From: Torymus aiolomorphi
Taxonomy: Eukaryota; Arthropoda; Insecta; Hymenoptera; Torymidae
Direction: 5' to 3'
Assembly: GCA_036365515.1 (NCBI GenBank)
Contig: CM070876.1
Location: 39,269,195-39,333,194, forward strand
DNA length: 64,000 bases
The position numbers were made by a program, and so were the translations under genes. The stretch's first letter is position 1, and the number at the start of each line of letters is the position of its first letter. Below the pieces are notes generated by a model that made no database searches, was not told the origin of the DNA, and saw only the letters and a list, made by a program, of their open reading frames with translations. This document shows positions 1-12,470 of the stretch, piece after piece.

Positions 1-523
1 AACAAGTAGAAAAAGATTTGCGTTTGAAGTAATAAATCTTTATCGGCATTTTTACATAAGTCAGAAAAAGCTCAAAGCAAGTACTTAAGAAAGTTAACTT
101 TCTAGGATGAAATCACCTACATTGACTTTAATCTCTTTGAGTTTTACTTCAACGTTGGAAAGGCTAATTTCTCGGTAGCAATTGGAAATAAATTGCTTAA
201 ATAGAAATATATTCGCTTTTGAGAGCAGTTTAGCTAAATTACATTTTCGCTTTTATACAGTATTCATTTCATCAAAAGTCTTTTTTCACGAGTATTTAAT
301 TAATTTGCTAAAACCAGCATATTATGAATAAGAAGTATTGCATATTTTTAATATATATAGTTTGACTTCTGTAAATGAAATCGTAATTGAAATTCGGTAC
401 TTTGATGCCTCTGCATTTAAGTAGGGTACCTTATCTTATTTGTCATGCCAGCAATGATAAATTCAATAGAACTGGAAAACTGTGCAGGGGCAGATCTATA
501 GGTGACGGTCAGTTGATCGAAAC
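1..523. other. AT-rich intergenic, no gene seen
   Basis: No open frame of note, no splice-supported exon and no strong repeat was recognised here. Confidence 0.6.
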
Positions 524-690
524 GTGACGAAAGTGACCACACGCATTCTTCTCCTTTTCCACCCTCCGCGTGGAACTGGTTATCTGTCCCACTCTAGCGC
601 TACTCGCTATACGCGCACACTACGAGAGTTCTCGAGTTTGTTGTCCCTGCTTTGTGTCCCCTCCTCTTTCCCCTCTTCACTATCACTCAC

Positions 691-721
<31 letters not shown>

Positions 722-930
722 TTCTCTCGCTCTCTCTCTTCATATAGGAACAACTGGAAAGCTCGCCAATACGCGTGTACCCTCCCTCCACGCCTCCCTC
801 GCTCGCTCTTTCTGTCTTTGTCTCTCTTTATTTCTCTCGCACTCACACCGTTAGGAATCCGCGTGCTGAGTGGGCATAGCGCGTGGAAGACTCTTGAGCA
901 GGAATACACGTAGGGGAGTACGCATAGATC
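524..930. repeat. pyrimidine-rich (CT)n low-complexity tract
   Basis: The plus strand is dominated by CTCTCT and CTTTCT runs, densest at about 680-740 and 790-845. Open frames on both strands translate only as Ser/Leu-rich or Arg/Glu-rich low complexity, so I do not call a gene. Such tracts can lie near insect promoters, but no transcript is supported here. Confidence 0.7.
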
Positions 931-1759
931 GTAGGGGCGAGTGCCGCGAAACTGTGCACGTTTTTATTAACAATTTTTTTTTACATCTTGTTAAAAATAT
1001 CGATTCGTTATTAAAAATCTACTAAATATTTCTGAGAAACTAAATGAATGTTTTTCAAAACTCCGTTCTGTTATTTATTAAAAAATGTTATTAATTTATT
1101 TTAATTAATTAATATTGTTATTGTTTTTCTTTGCTAGAATTGAACAAGAAAAATGAATGAATGAAAGAAAAATTAATTATAATTTTGTTATACTTTACTT
1201 TTGCAAAATAAAATAGAAACGTTCATAGGTATTGAATGTTTACAAATAATTGCCAACATAACTATAAACGTTCAAATATAGCTCGACTGGTGGTTAATGG
1301 TCTTTTCTCTTGAAAGGTTTTTGTTCACGTTCTTGATATATACCTAGTGATTAAATTTCTGCTCGATTTTACGGAGCAGCCGGATATCATGGAAACATAT
1401 TGACCACCACACGCAAACAATAAAATGACACCATTCGGTTATGAGGACAATCAAATATCTGCATAAGTAGACTATGCTTACATTAAAGATCATGGCGTTT
1501 TTTCAGTCTACAAGTATGTTATATCTTATTACGTCCTATCCAGTTTTCTACTTTTTTTTTATTTTTTTAACAACATAAAAAGTGACTTTTTTATCACTAC
1601 TAGTTTTGATATAGCGTAAAGTTTTACCTCAAAATTGTTATTTCTTTTTATAAAAATACTATTAACTTTACTGTTATGGAAATATTTAATAATTGATCAG
1701 AGCAAGCGTTACATATAACTTACCTTGTGGGCGCTCTCGCAGCCCATAATGAAACTATA
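931..1759. other. AT-rich intergenic, no gene seen
   Basis: Very AT-rich with homopolymer runs. No coding exon, RNA gene or clear inverted repeat was recognised. Confidence 0.55.
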
Positions 1760-1801
<42 letters not shown>

Positions 1802-1822
1802 ACACACACACACACACACACA
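1760..1822. repeat. compound microsatellite (ATT)n-(CA)11
   Basis: About 13 ATT units run directly into 11 CA units. The tract is followed by degenerate palindromic sequence and then the (TG)31 tract at 2043. Confidence 0.95.
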
Positions 1823-1827
1823 CTTAT

Positions 1828-2041
1828 CGGGGTTTATGTAGCCCAAGACTGTATATTAGTACCTACAGCCCAGAGTTCCCTATGGCAAGTGACTAAAGAA
1901 ATAATGGACCCTGGGGTTATAGACTCTAGGTCGGGCCGCATAAACCCCTATATTTAGAAATATTATGAAGCCCGGGCTGCATAATCAAAATCGGGCTGGA
2001 GTTTATATAAAAAAACGGGCTTTATAAACCCCTTTCGAGAA

Positions 2042-2042
<1 letters not shown>
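1828..2042. repeat. short degenerate repeats of a GGGCTGCATAAACCCC-like motif
   Basis: Motifs related to GGGGTTTATGTAGCCC recur in both orientations at about 1829, 1934, 1971, 1993 and 2016, forming imperfect palindromes between two microsatellites. I do not recognise a named family. Confidence 0.5.

Positions 2043-2104
<62 letters not shown>
2043..2104. repeat. (TG)31 microsatellite abutting the LINE 3' end
   Basis: A 62-bp pure TG tract joins directly to T16, which is the minus-strand poly(A) tail of the R1-clade LINE. It is probably the remaining target microsatellite on the 3' side of the insertion. Confidence 0.9.
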
Positions 2105-2108
<4 letters not shown>

Positions 2109-2347
2109 TTTTTTTTTTTTATAGAGGTTTAGGGGAATGCATTATGCACTGATAGTCACGGGCCCGTGACTCGCGTGTCCGACTCTCACGGACTAAACCC
2201 CCGGACTAAGCCTAGTCAACCTCCTCTGTGGCCTTTCGTTCTCCCGCGGAACCACCGTTAGGTACTACTTCGCGGGAGAGGCCTTAGCCGCGGCTCTTCC
2301 TCCAGCATCTGCAAGATTCGTTACGTCCCCGTCCCACCCGGAGTGGA

Positions 2348-2968
2348 TTAGGGGTTCTCGTCACTTGCTGTCTCCTCGGTTTCCTGTTGTTCTGGCGTCG
2401 CCTTCTTCCTCTCGCGCTCTTCCCGGCGCAGCTCCTTCATGACGACGGCAGCATAGGCACTAACGGCCCTCCATGCTGCCTCCGACGACAACATCTGCTC
2501 CGCCAGGTTCTCTGGCGTCAGACGTATGTTGAGTCTCTCCTCAACGATGTTACGAGCATCGCTAAACCGCGGGCACTCCAAGAATGCGTGCTCGGCGTCT
2601 TCGTCAACTCCTGGGCACATTGGACAGTCCGGAACATCTTCATAATTGAACTTATGAAGATACTTCCGGAAGCAACCGTGCCCTGAGAACACCTGCGTGA
2701 GGTAGTAGTTGAGTTCCCCGTGTTGCCGGTTCACCCATTTCTCCACATCCGGGATTAGCTTATGTGTCCACCGTCCCTTCGTGGAAGTGTCCCACATTCT
2801 CTGCCAACGATTGAAGCTCGTTTGTCTCGCCTCCGTCTTCGCCTCAATTGACTTCTCCTGCTGGTACAGCGTCCTCCGTTCACTAGCCAGTAGATCAATG
2901 GGTAGCATTCCCGCAATGACGTTGACGGCGTCCTCGGAGACTGTGCGAAACGCACAGGCTACCCTCAA
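2348..2968 (-). pseudogene. LINE ORF2 C-terminal zinc-knuckle segment, frameshifted
   Basis: This segment of about 206 residues continues ORF2 in a shifted frame. It carries CPMCPGVDEDAEHAFLEC, a CX2C-X8-H-X4-C knuckle typical of R1-clade ORF2 C-termini, followed by a charged Glu/Arg-rich tail. It overlaps the reverse transcriptase frame by four bases, consistent with one indel in an ancestral single ORF. The first Met is not a biological start. Confidence 0.85.
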
Positions 2969-4981
2969 CGCGCTAACCCGATAGGCGCTGCAGCCTTCTT
3001 GCGATACCCCTTTTTAAGCAGTGCATCAGCCCATATGGGTATACCATAGGTGAGCACAGAGGTAGTTACCGACGATAGCAGCTTTCTCCTTTTTTGCTTG
3101 GGGCCACCGACATTGGGCATAAGCCGGGACAATGTGGTCGTCACTACGGAGGCTTTCGTGCTAATTTGCTCCACTTGCTCCTTGAAGCTGAGCCTAGCGT
3201 CGAGAATAACGCCAAGGTATCGGATGGACGGTTGGGATGTGATCTCGTTTTCACCAACACTGAGCACGACCGTTTCCATCTTCTTCCTGCTGGAGACCAG
3301 GAGAGCCTCCGTCTTATGTTCTGCCAGCTGCAGTCCGACACATGACATCCACTTGCCGATCTCTCCGAAGACCTGGCCAAAGAGATCGATTATCTCCTCC
3401 AGGTGTTTCGCGACGATTTCCACCGCCACATCGTCTGCAAAGGCTACAAGACTTACTCCTCGAGGAAATCGCAACAACAGCAATGCATCGTACAGGATGA
3501 TCCACAAAAGTGGTCCCAGTACCGAGCCTTGCGGTACCCCTCCAGTTACTCTGTACGTTTTCGTTCCATCTTCTGTGTCGTACATGAGGTACCTATCACA
3601 CAGGTAACTCGCCACTATCCTACGGAGGTACCATGGGACATTGAGCCTTTTAAGGGCCTCCATGATACTCTTCCACCTGGCCGAGTTGAAGGCATTCTTG
3701 ATATCGAGAGTAGCGATCAGGCAGTACTGCTTTGACCCTCTCGTATATCTTTTCCCTGAGATAGCCTCTTTGGCTGCGTTCACCACCCTGTTGATCGCGT
3801 CCAGTGTAGAGCGCGATTTCCTGAATCCGTACTGATCTTCCGCTAGCAGCGAGTCCACCACCTTCACTATCCGATTGTGGATGATCCGCTCGAAGATCTT
3901 TCCAGCCGTGTCTAGCATGCAGAGTGGACGGTATGATGATGGCTCGTCCGGAGGCTTCTTTCCCTTGGGGAGAAGCACTAGCCTCTGCCACTTCCACTTC
4001 TTTGGAAATGTTCCTTCCTTAAGGCATGTGTTGTACATGTCTTGGAACATAGCTGGTGCTGCCTTGATGGCTGTCTTCAGTGCCACGTTGGGTATGCCAT
4101 CCATACCGGGAGCTTTGTTGTTTCCCACCTTCGCTGTACCGGCGAGCAGCTCCTCCTCCGTGATGGGTGGAATACCCTCACCTGTGTTCTCCTCAATGTT
4201 GAGGTCCTCCTTCTGCTGTTCCGGGAAAAGGGTCGTCACAATCTTTTCCAGTAGCTTCGGACAGGTCGGCATTGGCATCGACTGACTTTTCAGTCGAGTC
4301 ATTACCACCTTGTATGGTCTGCCCCACGGATCACTGTCTACTTCACTAAGAAGTTCGTTCCAGCTGTGCGTTTTGGCTTGCTTGATGGCTAGCTTGAGCT
4401 CCCTCCTTGCGTTCCTGGACTCCTCCTCCAGCGAATCAAACGTGGATTTTCCTCGAGCTCGTTGGGCTAACCTTCGGGCTCGGTGGCACTTCTTACGCAA
4501 CCCGGCAATTTCCTCGCTCCACCAGTGCACAGCGGGATGGTGGTCGTTAGCTTTCTTCCGGGGCATTGTTGCGTCGCACGCGTCGGTCACCCTCTGCATA
4601 ACTTCACCCACTTTCAGTTCTGCCTCTCCTTCTTTGAGCGGGGTAGTGTTAAACGCCTCGCGGAACAAGTCCGCGTCAAACAGCTTGACTTTCCAGCCCA
4701 GTGTGTTCGTCTTTGGTTTTTTCGACCCCCGTTTCTGGTCCGCGCTTATCTCCCACAGTATGGCCTGGTGATCACTGTGAGTGTGGATGTCCAGAACCTT
4801 CCACAAAGCGCGGTTTCCTCGCACAAGACTGCTACTCGCGAATGTAAGGTCCACAACGGATGAGGCCTCTCTTTTGACGAAAGTGGGGTCAATGCCCGTG
4901 TTGAGCAGAACAACGTCCAATGAGGACATCGCCTCCAACAGGGCTTGTCCCTTTGCGTTGGTCTTCTGGCTGCCCCAGTCG
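2965..4981 (-). pseudogene. LINE ORF2 fragment: endonuclease C-terminus and reverse transcriptase
   Basis: The open frame starts upstream in flanking DNA. The recognisable element part begins with the endonuclease C-terminal half, including the SDHQAI motif expected near the catalytic Asp-His pair. Reverse transcriptase motifs follow in order: SSYRPLCMLDTAGKIFERI, the YGFRKSRSTLDAI block, GVPQGSVLGPLLW, the catalytic FADD, and the IRYLGVILD thumb-side block. Residues upstream of the DWGSQKT motif read through non-element sequence and are not part of the protein. The frame ends at a stop at about 2965. The protein continues in another frame, so a single-base frameshift separates it from the C-terminal domain. 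Confidence 0.9.
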
Positions 4982-5065
4982 GTATATATAGTATTAAAAC
5001 CTTTTAAAATGCATTCATATAGTCTCATACTCTTATATAATAATAATAATAATTTTATTTATATT

Positions 5066-5259
<194 letters not shown>

Positions 5260-6025
5260 TTCCCGGAATAACGATCTAACCCACTTGTACGTGTTTTCGA
5301 GAAATCGACGTTTTAAAATTTCTGTCATGACACTTCATATGTAAGATCGAAATGCGCGAGATGAGTCATAACAATGTAAACATTTACAAAGGTATCGAAT
5401 ATCTTTCGAATCCCACTATCAGCTGCTAGAATACATTTTTATTCTTTGTATAAACAAACAAAAAAAGTGCAGTTAAGTCGTTATTCCGGTAACTGTTCAG
5501 TTAAGTGGTTTAGGGAAATTGTTCAAATAAGATAATTAAATAACATAGTTATTTCTACACTTAAAACATAGAATACGAATTCTTTTTTAAATATTCATTC
5601 GCACGCATGTGTCTTCCAACGGAATATGCGTGAAGTCAACGGAATTCGGTAAACCGAATACCGAACGTTACTCGGTTACTGTTTATGCACACTCGCCCCA
5701 TCGCCCGGCAATCAAAGCTGTTGTGTTACCTTCTATTATCTATTACCTTTGATCTTTGTTGCTATAAAAATAGATATGTCATAATCTGTTTATTGCGTAG
5801 TATTAACTTCAAAACGGTGCTTTTAATTAAATATAAATATTCAGTTAAGTGGTTTTTCCGGGCACAGGTGCAGTTAAGTGGTTATGCACTTAGCTGATAT
5901 TTGCTCTTTGAACGCGTTGCAGATTTCCTGACCAAGTCTATATGAAAAAGGGTAGTTAGAAGGTATAAATTCCGGTGCTAACTCAATTTTGACCCCCAAG
6001 TGGGTTAGGTCGTTATTCCTGGAAG

Positions 6026-6184
<159 letters not shown>

Positions 6185-6410
6185 AATATAAATAAAATTA
6201 TTATTATTATTATATAAGAGTATGAGACTATATGAATGCATTTTAAAAGGTTTTAATACTATATATACTCTTGCATAAACTAAAAATTACGCCGTTCAAA
6301 AATTCGATAACCACTGTTGCAGATTCTTGATCATGTCAGAGTTTAATATCTACTTTATCTATAGCTGAAAAATCTATATCTATGTTTACCCTTGTTGCAC
6401 ATCGAATCAA

Positions 6411-6570
6411 GGTGCCTTCGTCGATCTAGTAGACCTAAAATTATGAAATTTCTTTTTAGTGAACGATCCTTTTTTCCTGTTATACTTATCAGATTTCAGT
6501 TTGGGTTGTGCAAACAATTCATAGTAAAACATTTTCATAATTCTAGGTCTACTAGACCGCTGAAGCCACC
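6411..6570. mobile_element. short MITE with GGTG termini
   Basis: GGTGCCTTCG at the left end mirrors GAAGCCACC at the right. An inner arm pair, CTAGTAGACCTAAAATTATG and its complement, forms the hairpin. TTAA follows the right end. It belongs with the TTAA/GGTGATG group seen at 6575, 9775 and 35785. Confidence 0.6.
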
Positions 6571-6574
6571 TTAA

Positions 6575-6674
6575 GGGCTATAACGTATCAAAGAGTTTTT
6601 TCCTTAAAATTAAAAATTGAATGAGAAAAACGGGAACCCAGAATTGAGTAATAGTGTGGATATCACATCACCTT
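6575..6674. mobile_element. half copy of the TTAA/GGTGATG MITE
   Basis: This 100-bp segment matches one arm of the complete copy at 35785-35981, including the AACGGGAACCCAGAATTGAG block, and ends in ATCACATCACC followed by TTAA. The opposite arm is absent. Confidence 0.75.
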
Positions 6675-7380
6675 AAGTGTTCCATTTTTTGGTACAGGGT
6701 CTCATAATACGGCGTTTACCTTAAAAATACTAAAGAAATGCACCTAAAAAATTATAAATATATATAAAACGCATGCATTTACCTAAATTACGAAAGCAAA
6801 AAGAATAATTTCATGTAATTTTGTGGGTGATATTAGTGACGAAGTATGCATTGTACCAAAAAAATTTAACTTCCTACAGAGCAAAAATAAACATTAATTG
6901 TCTCACTGTCAAAAGATGAAGTTGTTGGTGGCAAAATAAACTTTTCTTTCAATGTTTTAGTTTCCTTTCTAAAATCGTCTTAGGATTTTAATTAAAAGTA
7001 AAGAGGGTTTCAATAAAGAAATCGAAATGTTGAGAAATAAGAGTATTTTGTCATCATCTACATCTTCGTTTTTAAATAATGAAGCCACCAGCTTCAAATT
7101 TTATACACGTTAGCTGCCATTAGTTTCATTACATATTCATCTTTAAGGATGTTCTCCGGAGGCAGTAGTGCTCAACTTCATCGATATTCCAAAAATTGTG
7201 ATCTAAAAATATTATTTATGATGGAAACCCTTCACGAGTCTCTATACACCACTCCAAAAATAATAAAAAATGACGGTGTAAGAAAAAAGGTGTCAATATG
7301 ATATTTGAAATAAATACCACTTACACGCGGTATGACTAAGTATATAGATATACAAATAACAGTTTTTCTTTTTGTTGCTA

Positions 7381-8638
7381 GGGTAACTGTGCCAGTTACT
7401 GTGCCCTTAAATCATTTTCATTTATAGTAGAGTATAATCATATTTAATCATAAATATCTAAATTTTTACATACAGTTCAATTCATGCTTTTTATTATTAA
7501 ACCCACAGTATGACTTAATTATTCTTATAATATATTTAAAATAATTTATTAAATTTCTCATCGCGATTTCTATGATTTTCTTATCGAAATGCTTAAGAAT
7601 ATGCCTATACAAAAGTGATTGAAAAACTATAAAAATAACATTTTTCATAATAAAAAAATACACTTAATGTTTATAAAACCCATCTAGTTGAGAAAAGAAC
7701 AATAAAAAAGTAGTTTTGATTAATATTATTGTTTAATTTAATATAATCCAGTAACTAAAACAAATTTTCAGCATGTTTCTATTACTGTGCACAGTAACTG
7801 GACAAGTTTTCGTGAATGTATTTAGTTACTGTGCCCCCTCGCGGTAGGCTACGCTAGCCTTACTTTCTCATGCTTCGCCGCCTGTGCAAGTCAACTTCGA
7901 CGTTCATTGCTTATCCACAGAGCAAATAACACAGTTTTTAATATATTTAAAATAATATATTTTATTCCCATCTTTATTTTATTTTCTTCTATAATAAGTA
8001 AGTACTTCTATACGTAGTAAATCATAGCCCTGCTGGAAATCATCCATTTCTTTCCCATTTTATGAAAGCCAAGTTGAGTGAAAACACTAGAAAAGGTTCG
8101 AAAAATCGTTTCACCAATGGGAAAGAAATGGATGATTTCCAGCAGGGAGTCTACTAAATATAATAAAAAAAAAATAAATTTCATGTTTAAATATATTTTA
8201 TATAGTTTATGCAGATGCAGGTGAGTGAGAAAAAAGGACACAGGATTAAATACAGTGTCCAAAATCTAAGGCACAGTAATTAAAACACTATACATTAAGT
8301 GACACACAGTAATTAAAACAATGTACACTAACTGACACACACTAATTAAAACAATATGTACACTAACTGACACACAGTAATTAAAACAATGTACACTAAC
8401 TGACACACAGTAACTAAATTAATGATACAGTAACTGATGCAAAGGCTTATGCTGTTATTTTATTAATTATTTAATATTCCTTACATAATATTGTATTAAA
8501 AAGGCGTTTATTCTGCTCACAGAATATATAATTATTATATAAAGGTCTCAAGATGATTAAAAATTGAAAAAAAAAATAGTAATTGATTAAATACTATGGA
8601 CATCGCCTTAAGGGGCACAGTAACTGGCACACTTACCC
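7381..8638. mobile_element. non-autonomous DNA element with GGGTAASTGTGCC termini
   Basis: The left end GGGTAACTGTGCCAGTTACT and right end (complement GGGTAAGTGTGCCAGTTACT) form inverted terminal repeats of about 30 bp including CTGTGCCCCTTAA. The interior of about 1.2 kb has no coding sequence. It contains a strong hairpin (8028-8058 against 8117-8147, TGGAAATCATCCATTTC) and tandem repeats at 8270-8430. No transposase or family name is recognised. Confidence 0.75.
8270..8430. repeat. tandem repeat, about 33-bp unit
   Basis: Four to five units carry ACACAGTAATTAAAACAATG followed by TACACTAACTGAC. Each unit contains the CAGTAA/CTAACTG motif that also forms the terminal repeats of the enclosing element. 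Confidence 0.85.
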
Positions 8639-9774
8639 CATGACTCCTGAAATTAATCCCGCTTACCATACTTATTATCCTCTTGATTTCTAGTTCTATG
8701 CCTCACGGTTGACAACAAACCACAAAGAAAACTTTTTTGATAGTCAAAATGTATTTGTCAAACGAGCGTATATAGGGATCCTATGCGTTAACGCTGCAAC
8801 TATGAAGTCAAATATTTCTATTTTGAATACCGCTTTGGATGACGGACTTTGAAGCATGTACTAAATTAAGCTTTCTCAACAAGTTTCACAAGTCACAAAA
8901 AATGTTTTTTTTTCAGAGAACGTCCTTAACATTACCTTATGTTTTTGCAAATAGTTTCGTTAAATTGTTATTACTAATATAAAAATGAAAAATGTATTAC
9001 ATGTAAGTAGTTTTAAATTTGATAAATAAACGATGCGGCAAGGATAAACTGAAAATACTTTACTGATTGATGATAGTCAAGTCACGTACATGCGTGAGTA
9101 AACAACAAAACCGAACCTTTCATGTGCTAATATGCATTTAAAATTAAAACACGTACGTTAACACTGAACGTGTTGAGTTTTTTAGATTTGATATTAATGA
9201 GCAACGTGTGCACCCCGGGAGTCTTGAAGTTGATTTTTACGACTGTTCATTAAATCTCGGTAATAATGAGTAATGACATCCTGGAATAAATTTTGGATCT
9301 TTTCGAATTTCAGAAACTGATTAATATAATTCAAACAGAAATAAACCGAAACTTATAAAATTATGATGCGAACTAACGAAAATTTCAAATAGCATAAATT
9401 ATAGCATATTTATATAAGAACCATTACAAGAATCATGCAGTAAATTTATATTTAAGTTTAATTTGTAAAATTTATCAGTTTTATCCTCATATTTGAATAA
9501 GTTAAAGAGCAATAGATGATTATGGTAATTAGCAACGATAAAAAAATATAAATATGCGGAAAAATATGAAAAGTACGGTAAGTATTTATAATTTCATATA
9601 GCCTTCAATATTACGTTCAAATGTAATGAGTAGAGAATTTATAGAATTTAGTTGTGCTATCACGTAGGCTTTATTAACTAGTTCTTGTAATATCAGATAA
9701 TAACCGTCACTTAAATTATTTGTATTTAGTTATATTAACGTAAAAATATAATGAAAATAAACTAAAAAATATCA
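8639..9774. other. AT-rich intergenic, no gene seen
   Basis: No exon, RNA gene or strong inverted repeat was recognised. Confidence 0.5.
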
Positions 9775-10554
9775 AAGGTGATGTGAAATACCGACATAAT
9801 TTTTGAACGTGTACATCTTATCAAATACTAATAGAATTACTTAAAAAAATTTTTGAGTATAGTATTTACATATACGGACCGCCTGACAATCATGTTTTTC
9901 CAAAAAAATACTTAGAAATTATTAAATTAAATAAAAACCGCAATGCCGGTAAGTAGGAATTTGCATTTGAATAATTTTGATCTAGTTTTTAAACAAGCAT
10001 ACACGGAAAAAAATTTGGAAGCCTGGAATGTTGGAATCAACAGGACTCCAACAATTTCGGTTGTGTACGGATGTCATGTTGGAATGGCAGGGATTCCGAG
10101 ATTTTCGGTGCCGTAGGGATCCGCCCGTTGGAGTCCTGAGGCCCCCATTCTTGGTATCTCGGCGGTCGACTACGTTCCCCTTCTCTTAACGCTGTCGCCC
10201 CAGGATGCCAGAGATGGAGGCCTCAGGCGTCCAAAGCGGAATCGCTACAATACCGGAAATCTCGGAGTCTGGGGATGACAGAATTGGAGTTCAGAGCATA
10301 CGTTTTTTGAATCGTAAAGACTCCGAAGATATTGGATTCTTTCAGGTTTAACTCCATACATATCGGAGATCCGGAGATTCCAAATTTTTTTCCCTGTATC
10401 TGATGGAAATGCTAATAAAATCGCTCAAAAAAAATTTCTGAGCATAGTATTTACATGTACGGAGCGCTTGACAAAATTGTTTTTCCAAATAAACGTTCGA
10501 ATATTAATTTATTAAATAATGAAATTGGGTTGATTTTGGACTTCACATCGCCTT
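9775..10554. mobile_element. MITE-like element carrying a nested MITE
   Basis: AAGGTGATGTGAA at the left and TTCACATCGCCTT at the right are inverted, with TTAA at the right flank. Inside, two related blocks (TATAGTATTTACATATACGG near 9860 and its near copy near 10445) flank a second element at 10002-10396. No coding capacity is seen. Confidence 0.65.
10002..10396. mobile_element. mariner-type MITE with TA flanks, nested
   Basis: The ends are CACGGAAAAAAATTTGGAA and TTCCAAATTTTTTTCCCTG, each flanked by TA, the target duplication of Tc1/mariner elements. The interior is GC-richer than the host DNA and has no ORF with recognisable homology. Confidence 0.8.
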
Positions 10555-12470
10555 AAATAATAATGGATAACACAAAGTTCAACAGCAAAATCGTGTGTAA
10601 TAAAGAAGCAAAACTCTCGTCTCGTTCAGCTTCTCAGGGACTATGAGAAAACGAGAATAGCAGAGGGAAATCGCAACAAGCGGGGAACGTGCCATGCATG
10701 TTCGATTGTCGCCAGCCGATAACTCTTTCGTATTTTTTCTTCTCCTCTTTATTTCAAGGGTACTTTATATAAAATAATCGTCATTACATTCGAATAACCG
10801 CTAATTTCTTCTCTCGTTCCTTCTGATCCGACTCAAACTGATGTTTCTTTCCACGAAGAGTTCATTAAACGAGCGTGTAGTCTTTGTTTTTTTTTTTAAT
10901 ACGATTTTTCTTCATCGTATTTATCGATACTTTTCAGGTACGCACAGTTACTACTACGCTTTTCCTTTTCTTTTTTTGCTTTGCACTGTGAGCGCGAGAA
11001 GAAAAGGACGAGAAAATCCGCGACTTGCATATTAAGTATGGCAAATATAAGAAAGACAAGTTAACGAAGAAACTTTTCTCAGACTTAATTGAAGAACCTT
11101 CTTTAGATAATTTTAAACGTATCTAGCAGTTTTGTCACAATTTATTATTTTTTTTTTGTAAATAGTATGTTATTTACACATTTATCTACGCTTCAAATAT
11201 ATCGTAACATTATCCATCTCGATGAAGGAGATTGGGGCTTGCATTTAAGAGTTTTTAAAACTTTTTAGCTATTTTTTTCTTTACTTTTAAAGTAATAATA
11301 TAACAAACTTCGTGGATTACTAATATAGAGTTTCGATACTTTGATGTATGTATATGACAATTGATCGATGTAAGTATAACATATTTTATCGATGGTTTTT
11401 TTTTGACTTAAGTGTATTTATGTGTATCACTTTTTGTTACAGTAAATTACCTCGATCTTTTTCTCACTGGGTGTATTTTCTTTGTCTTTCTTCGAGATCC
11501 AGAGCTCGTGTTGTTGACTAAAAACGCATTGAAAATATTGGTTATCGACAACGCGAACTCTTTTGCTATGACAGAGAAAAAATACATCGCAAAGCTACTC
11601 GCAACACGACTCGGCCATCGTGAAAAATAAAAGTGTTTTTGTCGCCTCTAGTTTTATTTTATTACAATCTGGGCAAGAGCTTAAGGTTCGATACCCATGC
11701 TAACGCGAACATTCCCCCTTCCTTGAAACTCTTCACCCCCTTTATCCCCTTTATCTCGATCACTCTCTTTTTGTTTACTATTTATTATGTCTACGCGTAT
11801 CGTACGAACGCAGATTGTGCCGTATAAAAATTATAAAACAAAGGTTTTAAAAATTTATCGCCTAGAGGAAAAAGTATTTTATCGCACCCGGCATCGGTCA
11901 TGCTAATTAAATAGTCAATGTAGTGTCATTTAGTGGCCTCCTCTAGTCTAGGCCGTCCATCGATATGAATCACGTATGAATAAAAATTAAAATCGAGAGG
12001 GCGACACGGTGTCTCTTGATCTGCTTTACACTCAAATATTATTAAACATTAATCAATCATTACAAACAAACGTTTCTTTGTTCAAAAAGCCAAAGCAGTC
12101 AAGAGTTTCATTATTTTCGATTTTCTCTCCCTATTCTTAACTGGATACATACATAACTTTCATCTGCGAGTTTATTTGCAACTGCATATGTTTTTCTGTG
12201 TTTTTGTTTGTTTTTGTTTTCAATGTAATGTTTGTTATGAATCTTGGTGTCTCATGTTATTGTATTAATGCCTTAACAACGATGGCGTTATGAAGACGGA
12301 ACCGCTGATAGCGGCAGCGACGGGAGTAGCAGTAGCAGCAACTGTAGCAATATTAGTGGTAATCGAAGAACTGGAGTGTCGATCGTGGTTGAACGGTGTT
12401 TTTTTTTTCATTTCTCAATTACATAGCGGTGGTAGATATTTTGGGTTGGTAAATCACTTAAATCAACCTC
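10555..12470 (-). other. 3' flank and probable 3' UTR of the VIG gene
   Basis: This stretch lies downstream of the VIG stop codon on the minus strand. It is AT-rich with no splice-supported exon. Several TTTATT hexamers, which read AATAAA on the minus strand, are present, but I cannot choose the poly(A) site. Short plus-strand frames show no family resemblance. Confidence 0.4.

Larger units (their letters stand above)
2105..4981 (-). mobile_element. 5'-truncated R1-clade non-LTR retrotransposon (LINE)
   Basis: On the minus strand the element has part of an apurinic-type endonuclease, a reverse transcriptase, a C-terminal zinc-knuckle region, a 3' UTR of about 230 bp and a poly(A) tail (T16 on the plus strand, 2105-2120). 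The tail joins a (TG)31 tract. The 5' side stops inside the endonuclease domain at about 4981, where unrelated inverted-repeat DNA begins, so ORF1 and the endonuclease N-terminus are missing. R1-clade families Waldo and Mino are known to insert in ACAY or AC microsatellites, and this junction fits that behaviour. The element is broken by a frameshift and is probably dead. Confidence 0.85.

Noticed and set aside
524..913. 129-residue Ser/Leu-rich open frame
   Set aside because: Product of the CT-rich tract; no domain, splice support or matching composition.
3050..3607. Long plus-strand frames across the LINE
   Set aside because: Antisense shadows of the reverse transcriptase frame, which has clear motifs on the minus strand.
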